The notes under the pieces were generated by a model. The model was not told the DNA's origin. It did not search any database and saw nothing but the letters and a program-made list of their open reading frames with translations. From the NCBI GenBank assembly GCA_910589415.1, contig OU342634.1, positions 3,658,001 to 3,722,000 on the forward strand: a stretch of 64,000 nucleotides of DNA. Reading direction: 5' to 3'. Positions 36,301 through 47,591 of the stretch are shown here, piece by piece. The position numbers were made by a program, and so were the translations under genes. Origin of the DNA: Malachius bipustulatus (Eukaryota > Arthropoda > Insecta > Coleoptera > Melyridae). Position 1 is the stretch's first letter; each line of letters begins with the position of its first letter.

Positions 36301-37695
36301 TTTGGTGTACGAAAGGAACGATGATGGATTCTGTTCATACCTGGGGTCGGCAGATAAATTATGACATAGTCGCTTCAAAGTGGACGGATGTGGCAACTGA
36401 AGATGACCAGAGTTTCGAATATATTTATAACACTGTGCAGAAATGGAATGGACTAAACTAGAAAACAAAATCAGTTCCCATGAATACCGATACTGATTTT
36501 TGTTAGCATTGGATATTAGCAAAATTTGTTCTTTAATGAACTTTATGTGATTACCTTTATCTGGCATACTAAATATTAAAGTGTCTAATAAATTTTCAAT
36601 CATACACACTACATCGTTGGGTGATTGCGTGTGAAGAATATTATCAGAATTATTATGCAACTCTATCAGAATCGTTTCAATATGTACAATATTTGTAACC
36701 TGTAAAGGTAATTTAAATCCTGATAGACGATTTATTTTTGTATCTTTGTGGAATGCCGTTAGTTTGAGATTAATATCAATTTTAACATAGCAAGTTACCT
36801 GTGGGGTGGGGTTTTCTGTGACATAAAAAATCAAAACTTCGTCAGTCTTTTTGCGGATCACCCACTCATCACTAACTGTAATTTCACTTAGTTTGTCTAT
36901 GATGTCTGACAAGCTTTTGCAAGCTACTTTCTGCTCTCTGAGCTCTTCCGTTCGTAGACTTTCAGTTACTGCCTGATGTAACATTTTGTTCTCCATCCTA
37001 ATTCTTTTCGTTTCAGGTGCTTCACGAAGTGGCTGTGGTGTTTCTGATAAGTAGACAGGTAATCCTGGGAATTGAGATGGCACAGCACCTTTAACAACAA
37101 AATAAAAAAAGTCAGTAAATATCGCTATTCCAAATTAGGTATCTACTATAATAAGTAAAAGAGCAATATATCAGTTCTAGTCACCAAGGAAGAAAGTTTT
37201 GCAGTACAAGAATTCCACTCACCTTTAGCAAGACGTTTATTAGCTAACGGAGCTGTTATAAGTTCTCCAGTCTTTGGATCGTGCATGCTCACACATGTTA
37301 AAATCTCATGAGCTCTAAAATAAACTTCACAAACCTGAAAGATGAATATTTTAATGTCATGAAATCATTACAATAAATTTTATACCAAGTAACTGTACTA
37401 CTTGTGTGTACATTTGCAATATTACTTTTCGTATCATTGCCTGCATTATATGCAGTAGGTTTTCGCACAATTAGTGAAAATAACCATCTACCTATCTACT
37501 TTTAGATCATACTTGTATATGTATTAACATTTATCTCACCTTTGATGAATTTGATGGAGTAAATCCCTCCCTATGTATTGCTCTGATCCATGCTTTTTTC
37601 AGTTCATCCTCTTTTGGAAAACTAAACACAGAAACCTTCTTCTCTTCATTTCTATAATTACCCCTACAACCGGGAACACAACATTTGTGGGGCAT
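33371..37695 (-). pseudogene. P-type transposase gene with THAP exon, broken
   Basis: Exon 1 (37695-37540, ATG) encodes CCVPGCRGNY...FSFPKEDELKKAWIRAI, a THAP start. Exon 2 (37334-37223) continues VCEVYFRAHEIL; the C-x2-H zinc pair reads C-x2-Y here, so the last ligand is lost. Exon 3 (37088 to ~35900) contains LSDIIDKLSEIT and the P-type catalytic region: MMDEIHLKPRMDYKSGNIVG, and AVISDNNAINRKAVSFF. Introns have GTGAG donors and CAG or AAG acceptors. Then come a frameshift in a T run near 35895 and a stop near 35878 before IRNNWLNMKSNQCMIYPDF and ICRWWDIVNVKT. The foldback element follows at 34253-35454. The C-terminal part (KWLDEWEV..., MQTDKLEDRFGQYRQRAGG, YIAGYCGYSVIKHLKC) ends at 33371. 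The order matches THAP9/P-element transposases; the copy is inactive. Confidence 0.8.
34253..35454. mobile_element. Foldback (giant hairpin) mariner-like MITE, 1.2 kb
   Basis: CAGGGTGTCCCATAATATG at the left end and its complement at the right, with TA at 34251-34252 and 35455-35456. The whole element is an inverted repeat: arms of about 585 bp (34253-~34838 and ~34873-35454) differ at few positions and meet around a centre of some 35 bp near 34855. No coding sequence. CAGGG termini and TA sites tie it to mariner-type transposition in trans. Confidence 0.9.
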
Positions 37696-37901
37696 TTTTC
37701 GATATTCCTTTATTTTATTAGGTACCTATAGCACTATTAGCAACAATGAAAAACTTCAAATTTACGATAGGTGTGTTGCTTTACACGTTAAGGCAAATTG
37801 CATTTGCATAATGCATTGCTGGTTGGCTAGGTTAGGTTGCCTATTGGGGTGGGGTGGTTGGGACCACGACTGATGACGTCACGGCTAGCGGTCTGTGTTG
37901 T

Positions 37902-37930
37902 GCTCAGGCCTTGTTTTTAGGTGGTATTGA
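37902..37930 (-). repeat. Terminal inverted repeat, P-like element (right)
   Basis: 29 bp, exact reverse complement of 32754-32782; followed at once by satellite sequence. Confidence 0.8.
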
Positions 37931-38303
37931 TCAGGGCCCCTAGTCTATAGGCTAGATTAACATGTGAGATCAGTTGGTTGTCATAAAACATGACTTCAAC
38001 TGGCCTGTTGAGTCGAACGTATCATATTCTTGATGTGCAATCCCATGCATCAAAATTAAATCCCAAGGTAAGATAATGACTGACGACTACTAGAAGTGGC
38101 CGTCTAATTCTGCTAAAAAATCTGAACTTGCTAATAAAAAAACAAAAGGTGTGTTGTGTTTATCCAGACAAGCGAGTAAACCTCTTACAGAGGTTTACCT
38201 CTTTACCTCGCAGAAGGAATCATGAAGAGGTTCATCAACCAATAGATGAAGTGGACTCAATACTCTATTGAAAAAACAAACAAAAAAAAACTAAAAACCT
38301 TCT
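37931..38303. repeat. Satellite monomer fragment, 5' part
   Basis: Begins agggcccctagtctatagg at the P-like element end and follows the array monomer for about 370 bp to ...aaaaactaaaaacc, with more substitutions and small deletions than the units in the array. It belongs to the same satellite but is older or less homogenised. Confidence 0.85.
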
Positions 38304-40644
38304 GAAAGGACCCAAACCATATAACAACTGCGCATGTTAAAAATTGTAAACTTAAGAGTCGATCCTATTCAGTTATATTCTATGTATTCAAATGTCACTT
38401 GTCACTTTTCAAGCTTTCAAAGCAGAAACGTCATTTTTGTCAGTCACTCGATAAATCCAAAAACGTGTTACGCATTGTCATTAGTCAACACTGAGTGTTC
38501 ATCTTTCACTTGGTTTCTGACATCGAGAGAGTGAACACGGGCCGTCAAGCTCAGCTGTTTTTGGTTATATTCTCCCAGCATTTTGTTATTTGTTTATTTA
38601 TACCAACACACGTGAGTTTATTTTTTTAATTTTATTTGTTGTTGTTACAATATTACAAGAGACTAGCTCTTACCTTTTTACTGTTTATTTATTGTTTGAA
38701 ACATCATTTGTTTAAGAAAGTTACACGTGGGCCTAATTAATCTGTTATTTGAATCATTTAAATTTATTTATTGTATTAATGAACCAGCACATGTCCTTTT
38801 TGATTATTTATTATTATTATTATTATGATCAAGCACATTTATCTAAAAACAATTTATTTCAGTGTTCACATTTTCTTTGTATTTAACTCTTTTCTGCTCT
38901 CAACAATTTTATTTACATTTTATTCATGAAACTAGTTAAACGATCACACTGTATAATTTTATTATGTCTTTGATTGCATTTTACTGGTGAATTTTAACTT
39001 CTTTGTCATTTTCGTCAAAGTAAATTGCTATTGTGAGGTTTTGATCATTAATCATTTTATTCAAATTGAAATTTTATTGTTTGGAATGCGAGCGACACAC
39101 ATACAGATGAATTTGATTTCTTTTCTAAATTGTTATCGAGGACCGTCTTTTTATGGATCGATAACGCCTCTGCTATATAATATGTTTGGCCTCATTTTGT
39201 ATTTCATATTTCCTGGACTCTAAACTATATATTTATTTGTTGCTACTGATTTACTTGCCCGATCTATTTATTTATTTACTTGCTGCCATTGATTTACTCG
39301 CCTGATCTATTTATTTGTTTTTATGCATTTTTGTGTGTCTTGTTTTCTTTTCAGGAGGTATGAGTCCTTGAAATAGAAAGATAAAATGTGGTCTTCCTGA
39401 ATATAACAGATTTGTTTATCAATGGCAATTTTGGACCAAAACGGTGACGATTATGTGCTGTGTCGTTTGTATTTTATGTTTTTGTCATGGTGTATTTTTA
39501 TGTAAAATTCTAAATGAAACGACGATATGATTTTGTATGTTTGATTCACGAATCGCAACGTCAGACAACGACGCTTCAATCTGTTGTATAGGTTATGTCT
39601 CATTTTAACGTTGGATGTCCTTTGGAATCGATTTTATTTATTTGGTATTAGTCCACGGAGGTGTTGAGATAAGTCGATTGGGCTTCTCGCATCAAAGGGT
39701 CTAATGTGTGTTTTATTACGGTTTTTTTCTATTAGTCCGCGGAGGTGTTGAGATAAGTCGATTGGGCTTCTCGCATCAAAGGGTCTAATTTATGTGTGTT
39801 TTGTTATGTCTTTTCTTTACAGGTACTAAACGGTTCGCAAAGACTAACGTTAAAATGACAGGTTACCATAATACAAGAGATTTAGTTCTCACCCCTCAAC
39901 GCCCAAGCAAATGCTTGATTCTAACGTGTCGTCGTTTCATTCTATGTGTGTCGTTGTGTGTTTTTCATTGTATGTTTTTGTATTTTATTGTTTGGCACTT
40001 TGCCAGTCCGAGGTCGGTTGTTTTACTGGGTTTCTTTTTTTCCTCGTGACTATAAACTTTCTTAGGAGGAAACCCTTTTCGGGATCTCACTGGAAAAACA
40101 GACTAAACATTCAAATCATTTCAAAAGTCAATAAATCAATTCATTTTTAAAGGGGAAACTCTGTCCTTTAAATTAAATCTCCTATCTCTCAACAAAAGAC
40201 TAGCTCAAAGTATTTTCGTAGCGCTTTGCTACAAACGAACCAAAATAAGGTTACTACACATAACGTAAGGCCCAAACAAGGTGAAAACTAGACGAAACAC
40301 GAGCCCAGGTAATGTCACGAGCCAAGGTAAACAACGATCACAAAACGTAAGTAAAGTAAATGTTGGCGCATTGTATTTGAAATCAGGGAGGGATAACTTT
40401 AAAATTCAAATCAAATATTCAGGGCGGGAAATCCAAACAGTCATTCACGACAGACAAGTTGACATTTCAAACGTCAAAGGGGTTCTTCTTTTTCAAAACC
40501 ATTCAGTCTGGGAGTCACATTACTGAGTTTACTGCGCATGACGCAGAACCTCCATTTTGAGAGATTAGGTAGCATACATCACAGATTCTTTACCGTCAAC
40601 CAGGACGCAGGATCTCAATTTTAAAAGGTAGTATACACTACACT
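38304..40644. other. 2.3-kb unrecognised insertion within a satellite monomer
   Basis: Separates the 5' and middle parts of one satellite monomer (37931-38303 and 40645-40807). AT-rich, no coding frame or terminal repeat that I recognise. It holds an 84-bp tandem duplication (39647-39814), a ~46-bp imperfect repeat with gatttactygcc...gatctatttattt at about 39225-39320, and a TTA microsatellite near 38805. A solo LTR or a non-autonomous element is possible; there is no proof. Confidence 0.4.
39647..39814. repeat. 84-bp tandem duplication
   Basis: Two copies starting attagtccacgg (39647) and attagtccgcgg (39731), almost identical through gataagtcgattgggcttctc and caaagggtctaat. Possibly a duplicated regulatory or LTR segment. 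Confidence 0.8.
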
Positions 40645-40807
40645 ACTCTTTCTGATACACTTTCTTTTCGAGAATGAAAATTTTTTTTATAGAAAAGGTG
40701 TACAAATATTTATTTGTTTCAAAATGGTGAAGGTTTGCAACTAATTTATAGTTCATTGGTTTGTCAAAAGAAACTTATTCAACCTCATTACAGACAGGGA
40801 TGTGACA
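40645..40807. repeat. Satellite monomer fragment, middle part
   Basis: Resumes the monomer at actctttctgatacac and follows it through ggtgtacaaatatttatttg to acagacagggatgtgaca, then diverges. It corresponds to the part after the 38303 breakpoint. Confidence 0.85.
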
Positions 40808-41352
40808 GCACTTGGTTTGTTTATCATCCAGCCAGCTTGCGGATGTTTCAGAGGCACATTGCTCTTCGTCCTCGAATACCACAACAGCGCACATATTTGA
40901 GAGCTGCAAGCAGTAAAAAAAATGAATTGCGCAAATTAAGAGGATATCTAGGTTTTTTTCCCCTTTAAATTTTCTTCAAATGAAGAAAAAACCTGACCTG
41001 ACCAAAGACCTGACTTACCGGTGTCGCGAAAGAAAGCCCAACATGACCATATTAAATATTGAATACTCACCAAAAATTTATTTTCCGATTTCTGTATCTG
41101 TTGATTTTGGAGGCAGGAGCAGAAAGCAGAGCTCGAAGAGAGAGAAATGAGATATTATGTAAGCACAGCACACTAGACTAGAACTAGAGAGAACGGCCCG
41201 GACCGGAATGAACTGACTGAGCGAGCAGCGAGCGCGGGTGGATGCGGATACCGGAACCGGATACGGAATGAAAATAAAACGAACGAATAGACAACACTTG
41301 CAGCTTGCAGCACAGAATAGACTTTGCAGCTAGCAAGAGCAAGACATTTATA
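40808..41352. other. Region after satellite fragment, no clear gene
   Basis: A short plus-strand reading (about 40810-40968) includes MFQRHIALRPRIPQQRTYL and KKNELRKLRGYL, which I cannot assign. The rest (to 41352) is locally GC-rich (cggaccggaatgaac, gagcgagcagcgagcgcggg) and could hold a promoter, but no motif supports that. Confidence 0.25.
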
Positions 41353-41354
41353 TA

Positions 41355-41977
41355 CCGTATGTCCCCGGATAGGTGAAAAGACTCTTATAAAAGACAAAAA
41401 TTTTTGATTTTAATTTTCATTTTTTGGGGTTCAGAAGCGAAAAAATGTTATTTGAAAAAGTTGTTCAGAATCAAAGTTTAGGCCCGTATACCAAATTTAA
41501 AAATCATAGGCAACTTTGATCTTTAACATTTACTTTTATGTTTATTTCACAAATCAAAGAATTTCATTTGTAACAAAGACGGATATTGACAGATTGCTAT
41601 TGCTATGGATACAATTTGGTTTTTCCATGGCAGTCTTTGTTACAAAATGAAATTCTTTGATTTGTGAAATAAAATATAAAATAAGTGAAAAAATAAAAGT
41701 TGACCAAAGATTTTGAAATTTGGTATAGGGACCTAAATGTTGATTCTGAACAATTTTTTCAAATAACATTTTGTCGTATTTGCCACATAAAAGGCACTTC
41801 ACTCAACAGAAAAACCGGTTTCTTGAAAATTTCCAAGGCGTGCTTGATTTTTAAAAACTAAAATTTTGTTAGAAATTACTCTTTAACCAAGCAGGGCTGA
41901 ACCCCAAAAAATTAAAATTATTATCAAAAAATTTTTGTATTTTATAAGAGTCGTTTCACCTATCCGGGGACACACGG
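41355..41977. mobile_element. Foldback MITE, 623 bp
   Basis: Ends CCGTATGTCCCCGGATAGGT and the near complement CACCTATCCGGGGACACACGG, with TA on both sides (41353-41354, 41978-41979). The arms keep pairing inward (tttggggttcag with ctgaaccccaaa; caaagaatttcatttgtaac with its complement near 41640), so nearly all of it folds. No ORF. The termini differ from the CAGGG type, so this is a separate family. Confidence 0.8.
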
Positions 41978-41979
41978 TA

Positions 41980-42227
41980 TATGCGTATACGCAAGTCAAA
42001 TACTCGACTCGCACCCGTTCGTTGACCTGCGCCGTTCATTTAGCACGAATCAGAGTCTTTGATCAAAATTTTTGTTTTTAAATCACATCAACGATGTGTT
42101 AATTTTATTTCAAAGCTAGCGAAATAAAAGTTTTGAGGGAGTTGATTGAAATTGCATCTACATAGTTTGTGATAAGTTGTAAAAATACACTCACGAGATT
42201 ATTAAACGAATTGGGAAATGGGTTTTT
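41980..42227. other. Short spacer, nothing recognised
   Basis: AT-rich spacer between the MITE and the end of the tnp2-like pseudogene. Confidence 0.3.
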
Positions 42228-43932
42228 TTAATGGAGGAAGGGTATGATTACACTACCGGTTTCACTTATAGAAAATTTCAAACACTTACACTTAATATCT
42301 GAAGCTTCGAATTTAACACCACTTTGAAAATTGTCATTAATGATAGTTTTGATGTCTACCTTTTCTGAGGCACAAGGTGACTTGAATAATGATCCGAACA
42401 TATTATATTTATTCCCCACAAAATAAAACTTACCGGAATCTCCAACAATTTTTGTTATGGTAATTATTGCTCTATCATTTAACAAACAACAATAATAATT
42501 ATCGGACGTTTTTGTACTGAGCATAAAATTTTCAAATTCGGATACTCTTGATTTCATTTTGATTTTTTGTGGAGTTTCCGTAATGTAATAATGGATAAGT
42601 CTTTTTTTGCGAAAAAGGCATTTCATTGTTAAGTTCCTGAATGGAGCGATTTATTAATTGTTTTAATGATGTCTTCACTTTTTTCTTAATTTTCTGCATG
42701 TAGCTTTCAAATTTAAATGCACTAAACTTGTCAAGAGGGCCATGTAACTGAACGTCATTACTCAAATGAATCAAATTGTGAATATTGTAGGACAGGAGGT
42801 CGGTACCATAAATATGACAAAACTATTTCACGAAATGTATCAAAAGTTGGTTAGCATAATCGTTCAAAATTAAATGTTTCTCAGTGGAGCACAATATGCG
42901 AATAGCTATGACTAGGCACATAAAATGATTATATTGGATCTTTGTAAGCCTGTTCTGAAAAACTACAGCTCCGGTGTACAATAGTACCAATCTAAGCTCG
43001 GTCGCTTTAAACCTATCAATTTCATTAAGGCCTCTTGCTTTTCTCGCAAATTCTTGGGATATGGAAACATTTAATTCTAACAACTGATTCGAAGCATTAG
43101 CCAAATTTTCAGAGTTTAATCTCATGCTAATTTTTCCTTTTGTCCATGCTAGCAGTAGCTTTTTCATGGCACCAATACACACCAAATGCATATAATCAAG
43201 TGGAAACTGCGTCACCATTCCAATATTCAGCTCTAAAAGTATTGATTCCTTTTTGTGGAAATTTTCGTCAGTCTGTTGCCTGAAAGATTCTTCAGTTCTT
43301 AAACCTGAGGTGACTTTAGTAAGAACAACCCTTTTGTTTATATACTGGCCTTCTTGAATGCATTTAGTGCATGAAAAGTAACCAGTATGACCTTTAGTGC
43401 TTGTAATAAATGCTCTAGCTGGTGCATCACAAATAAATACATTTATTTTTACATGTATCTCCTTAGAGAAAATAGTAAGCTTACTCTGTTGTATACTTTT
43501 CATTTCCTCAACAAAGTACTTCATGAATTCATTTCCATCTGATGGTTTCATATTTCCATGATAAACACCCACCATAAAAGGTTCAGTGTAGAAGTCAGCT
43601 ACGATTGCTATTAATATTGGCCAAAACTGACTACTTGAACTTTTTGTTAAAGGAAGTCCATCCACGTTGACATCAACATTGATCTCAGATGGGCAGTTAT
43701 TAAAATTAAAATACTTGGTAATAGATTGCTTCAGACCTTCAGCAATACCAAAGTGGTAATATTCTCCAGGATCCATTAATGTAATTGTAGATGTACGTGG
43801 CGTATTGAGAAGCGTTCGTGAATCTGAAGGCAAGTCTGAATGCCCATGGTTTTTCAAAATCGTGAGTAAACTATTCAAGTGGCTGTGGTTTATGGAATTT
43901 GTTATCGCCCAATTCCGAATTAATGAAATTTT
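42228..43932 (-). pseudogene. tnp2/Transposase_21-like gene, copy B, with one nonsense and one frameshift
   Basis: Minus strand. The frame is already open before 43878 (IRNWAITNSINHSHLNSLL), so the TTG there is not a start. It continues through LPSDSRTLLNTPRT, DVNVDGLPLTKSSSSQFWPI, ICDAPARAFITSTKGHTGYF, SCTKCIQEGQYINKR, QFPLDYMHLVCIGAMKKLLL and FARKARGLNEIDRFKATELR. A single TAG at about 42823 interrupts FVK-FCHIYGTDLLSYNIHNL, after which the same frame goes on: LSNDVQLHGPLDKFSAFKFE. A frame change near 42610 leads to the C-terminal SEFENFMLSTKTSDNYYCC, ending at 42228. The order is that of the insect tnp2-like/DUF4218-related family. The two defects are recent-looking, since the rest is open. 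Confidence 0.75.
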
Positions 43933-46130
43933 CTTTTTATTTATAGTACTTGACAGACCATTTGTTTTAACTAATTCTTAATATGCCTGGGTCAGTAAAA
44001 TTAAATACATTAATTTTATTTAACAAATTTTATTATAAAAGAAATATAAAAAACGTACATAACACTGAGTAAAATTGATAGGTATATATTCCTAAGTACC
44101 TACGAATAAAAGTTCAATTTATTTTTTCTCACGGATGCAACAAAAATGTGAGAGATAAATTTATAAAATATTACCTCTAATGTTAATACCCATATAAATA
44201 TGTATTATTTACCCCCTATTTGTAAATCGATTCGAAGAATAATCTGAACTCTAACCAATTACAGTAACCATAAAAAACAAGTAGTAAATAGAGTATAGTT
44301 ATTTATCTTGGTATATAATAAACATACAAAAATGGATTTTAATGCCTTTTAGACAGAACACACTCAAGTTGTGTTTAATTAACAACCTGTGGGTTTATTC
44401 ATCCACAAATATTTATTAATTTGTCAAACTTTAAATTATTGAACAGTAACCCTTTGGGTTCCAAATATACCAAAGTACATAAAGTATTAGTATACAAAAT
44501 AATCTGACCTTTCTCCTCCTCAGTAAGGAAAATCCAAATGTATCCGTTAACTGGGCACTTCACTTAAGATTTTTACCAGAATTACGATTGCGTAATAATT
44601 ATTATTCCTTCTCGAATAAAACAATTATTCACTCACAATAAATTGCGAATCTTTTAACCAAAAAAACACAAGAATAAAATTCTTCACCAGCTTTTAATTA
44701 ATTCGCGCGGCTCTACCTCGCGTAGCTAATTTTAACTTCGCTAATAAACAACCTGATTTTTAAAACCAAAACCAAATTCCGCGGATAACCGTCGCGACGC
44801 CAATTAGACTTTATTATTCTGGTCAAATACCAAAAGAATTTTTCGCGTTCTCCAAAACTGTTACGCCGACAGCTGAAGGGAGACTGTCTCTTCCTCTCCT
44901 AAAATTTTCAATTCCCACTTTTTAAGTTAGTAGGTTTTAACTGCCCATTTCATAAGTCCCTGACTTAGAAGTTTTACCCCCAAGCTACTTATTCTTCCAG
45001 TCAGAGCTCTAGTTCTGATTGTCGAATATTTTCATCTTTCTCCCTCATTAGAATAATTTGGAACAGCCTTCCACTAGCTCCGGCTTTTTGTTTTAACGGT
45101 TTTCGTTCCCACAGCTTCAATTGACCTTGCTCAGCGGTTTTTCGAAAACATAGTTTTGGTCACGTCTGAAACCTAATCGTTTATGATAGTTTTGTCTGGA
45201 AACTTATTAATTCGACAATGTTTCTTTGTTCTCCTGCCGCTCGGTATCTGGTTTTAATAATAATTAACGTTCTACTAGAAGCCTCTACATGCTTCTTTGA
45301 GCAATTTTAATCCTGGGAAAGTAACTTCAACATATTCCCTTGAGTTTTATTTTCAAGTTGGGTCTTTATTTAATGACATCATCTTCCTGTGCCGCCGGGC
45401 TACATATGATTTTCTATAAGCTGACCTTACCAGAATTATTGTTTCAATGCTCGCTTTATATTATGGTTAACATGAAGCTTAGTCACAGATTCATGTAATG
45501 AAATTCTAAATTTGGACTCTCCTTAACTCGGATTACATCATTTCGAATGATTTTCATTAAAATTGTAATATTCTTGAATATTTAAAAAAATATAAATCAA
45601 ATTATTTATTTGACCTTTACAAGTAGGTTTCCAATTCATCTTGGAATGCAAATGGTCTCTCTTATCTCAACAATTTAGATAAAATAAAATAAGAACTTGA
45701 AATCGAAAAGTTGTTGGCCTCTGACATTCGTACCACTAACCCTCAGTAAAAAATTAAAATTACAAATAAAAAGAAGAAGTTAATGAGTACGTCTTTTGTC
45801 AATTGGTTTGAATTGTCATCTAGGTGTAATGACAAGAGATTGATGACTCTTGGTGGAAATGACATGAAAGATGATGAATGACATGAGGACGTCTTGTGTC
45901 ATGGATTTGAACTTAGTTGGATTATCGAAGGTAAGATGGCGGAAGGGCGACAAAATTTGATGAAAACCTGAAAATACTGATGATTGTATTGTGAATTAGG
46001 AAGTTATGTAGAAATTAATAAGAAAAGGGTTAATATTTATTGTGAAGTTAATAGAATATAGTTGTAATAATAATTATTATCAATGCTGATTGCTGATAGC
46101 GTCATTGTCTGTTGTTATTATTTGTGTTGG
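43933..46130. other. 2.2 kb without a supported gene
   Basis: AT-rich; includes a more mixed segment (44690-45480) with short runs such as cgcggataaccgtcgcgacgcc, but no terminal repeats, polyA tail or protein motif that I can support. It could contain an old LTR or UTR sequence. Confidence 0.3.
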
Positions 46131-46420
46131 TTAATGTGTCTGTTGGGTGGGTAAATGGGGAATGTCAGGTGGTTTATTTCGTTGTTTTTTTTCTAGTTCC
46201 AGTAAATATGTGTACATCATGCTGAGTCCATCAATATCTCTTCTCGAGTTCATGGAGTTGTCTTCCTGATGAATTCTGACCATCTCGACGATTTCCCTCT
46301 TCTTCTTGCCCTGAACTCTGGCTAAAATTTTTGTGTCATCATACGCTATTATATGCCATGTGTGTCGTTGACATGGGTTGCTAGGGCACACTTGTCTGGG
46401 TTATTTCTGGCATCATACTT
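46131..46420 (-). pseudogene. Penelope-like GIY-YIG endonuclease tail, remnant
   Basis: Minus strand. DKCALATHVNDTHG (one frame, about 46400-46360) is followed, in the next frame, by HIIAYDDTKILARVQGKKKR, EIVEMVRIHQEDNSMNSRRD and IDGLSMMYTYLLE. This is the pattern at the C terminus of Penelope-like retroelements: an alternating His-containing segment, kiLa, kR-xx-E-xx-I, and N-x-R-x-D. The reverse transcriptase part is not found upstream. The frame change and truncation mark it as a relic. The assignment rests on family pattern only. Confidence 0.45.
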
Positions 46421-47591
46421 GTGTCTTGTAATTCTTGTGTGTAGATTATTATTGCAACCCTGATGACTGCGTTCCCAATACAACCAATACTGTTAACAAG
46501 CAATGGTTAGAATACAGGGTGTTACAAAAAAGGAGGTCAAGCTCTTGGCCACAGATTGCTGGGCCAAAAATAATGACACTTTCCTTATGCCATTTTTCAC
46601 ATAGGCGTCCCATTTTCAAGATACAGGGTGTCAAACTTTAAATAAAAAAAAAGTTTTTTATCAATAACTCCGTTATTTTTTAAGATACTCACTTGAAAAT
46701 TTGCATAGCCTTCTTTTTTATGCAGACACACATTTTTAGGAAAAAAAAATCAAAGAAAATCCAAGCGCGAGCGCACGAAAGGGGGTTTATGGCAGACCTT
46801 GGCCCCCCAACATTTTTCTGCGTACGCCTATGGCTCTGATGTATGGTTTTTTTTGATTGAGCGTTTATTTGTTTTACTATCCTCACTCTTATATCATTTT
46901 GATTTAGGCCTTCGTTTACGAGATATATCAACATGTTTGGGTGTGTGTCATTGATCAACTTACTGATATTTAAATTTCCCAATTTCTTTTTTATTTTCAA
47001 TAATTAAACATGGCGGTGTATTAAATTACCTTTTCTCACTACCGCCTCGGTAAGTTGACGTTTCATTGTTAAAAAGTCCACTGTAATGGTAAGTGAAACA
47101 AATGTAGGATAATACAATAAAAACACTAAGGGCAGAAAAGACAACTTACCGCTTAAGGTCACTTGCCGTAGGGGGATAGCGAAAATGGGGAAGTGCGTCT
47201 CTAACAATCAAAATTAACAAATTGGTGGCAAACCTAGCAACGCCAGAATATAAATTCATAGTTTGAAACGTCATCGATAAACGTCACAATTTTTACAAGC
47301 TATTTTTCGTAATTTTTTTACTTTATTTTGTGTTTTGTAGTTGTGGTAGTGAGAAAAACGTAATGCGTTCCGCGTTTGCAAGTCTCTTTTTTATTTTCGT
47401 TGGTCTTTTAAGGACCTGAGCTTCGCTTCGGTCCTCAAACGATCACCTCAGATAAAAAAGTTCACTTACCCATCTTGGAACGCAAATAGCTATTTCTACA
47501 ATATCTTATGTTAAAAAGCCTACAACTAAAAACAACGAAATAAAAATAATAAAAGTTTAAACTAAACACATTAATTGAATATTGAAGATGA

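Larger units (their letters stand above)
32754..37930 (-). mobile_element. P-like (THAP) DNA transposon, with foldback insertion
   Basis: The two ends carry a perfect 29-bp inverted repeat: 32754-32782 beginning TCAATACCACCTAAAAACAA, and its complement at 37902-37930. It encloses a THAP-plus-P-type transposase gene on the minus strand. A 1.2-kb foldback element interrupts it at 34253-35454; without it the element is about 4.0 kb. The 8-bp target duplication expected for P elements is absent (gagtgggg against tcagggcc). The right flank is satellite monomer sequence and the left is not, so one end may have been rearranged. Confidence 0.75.
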
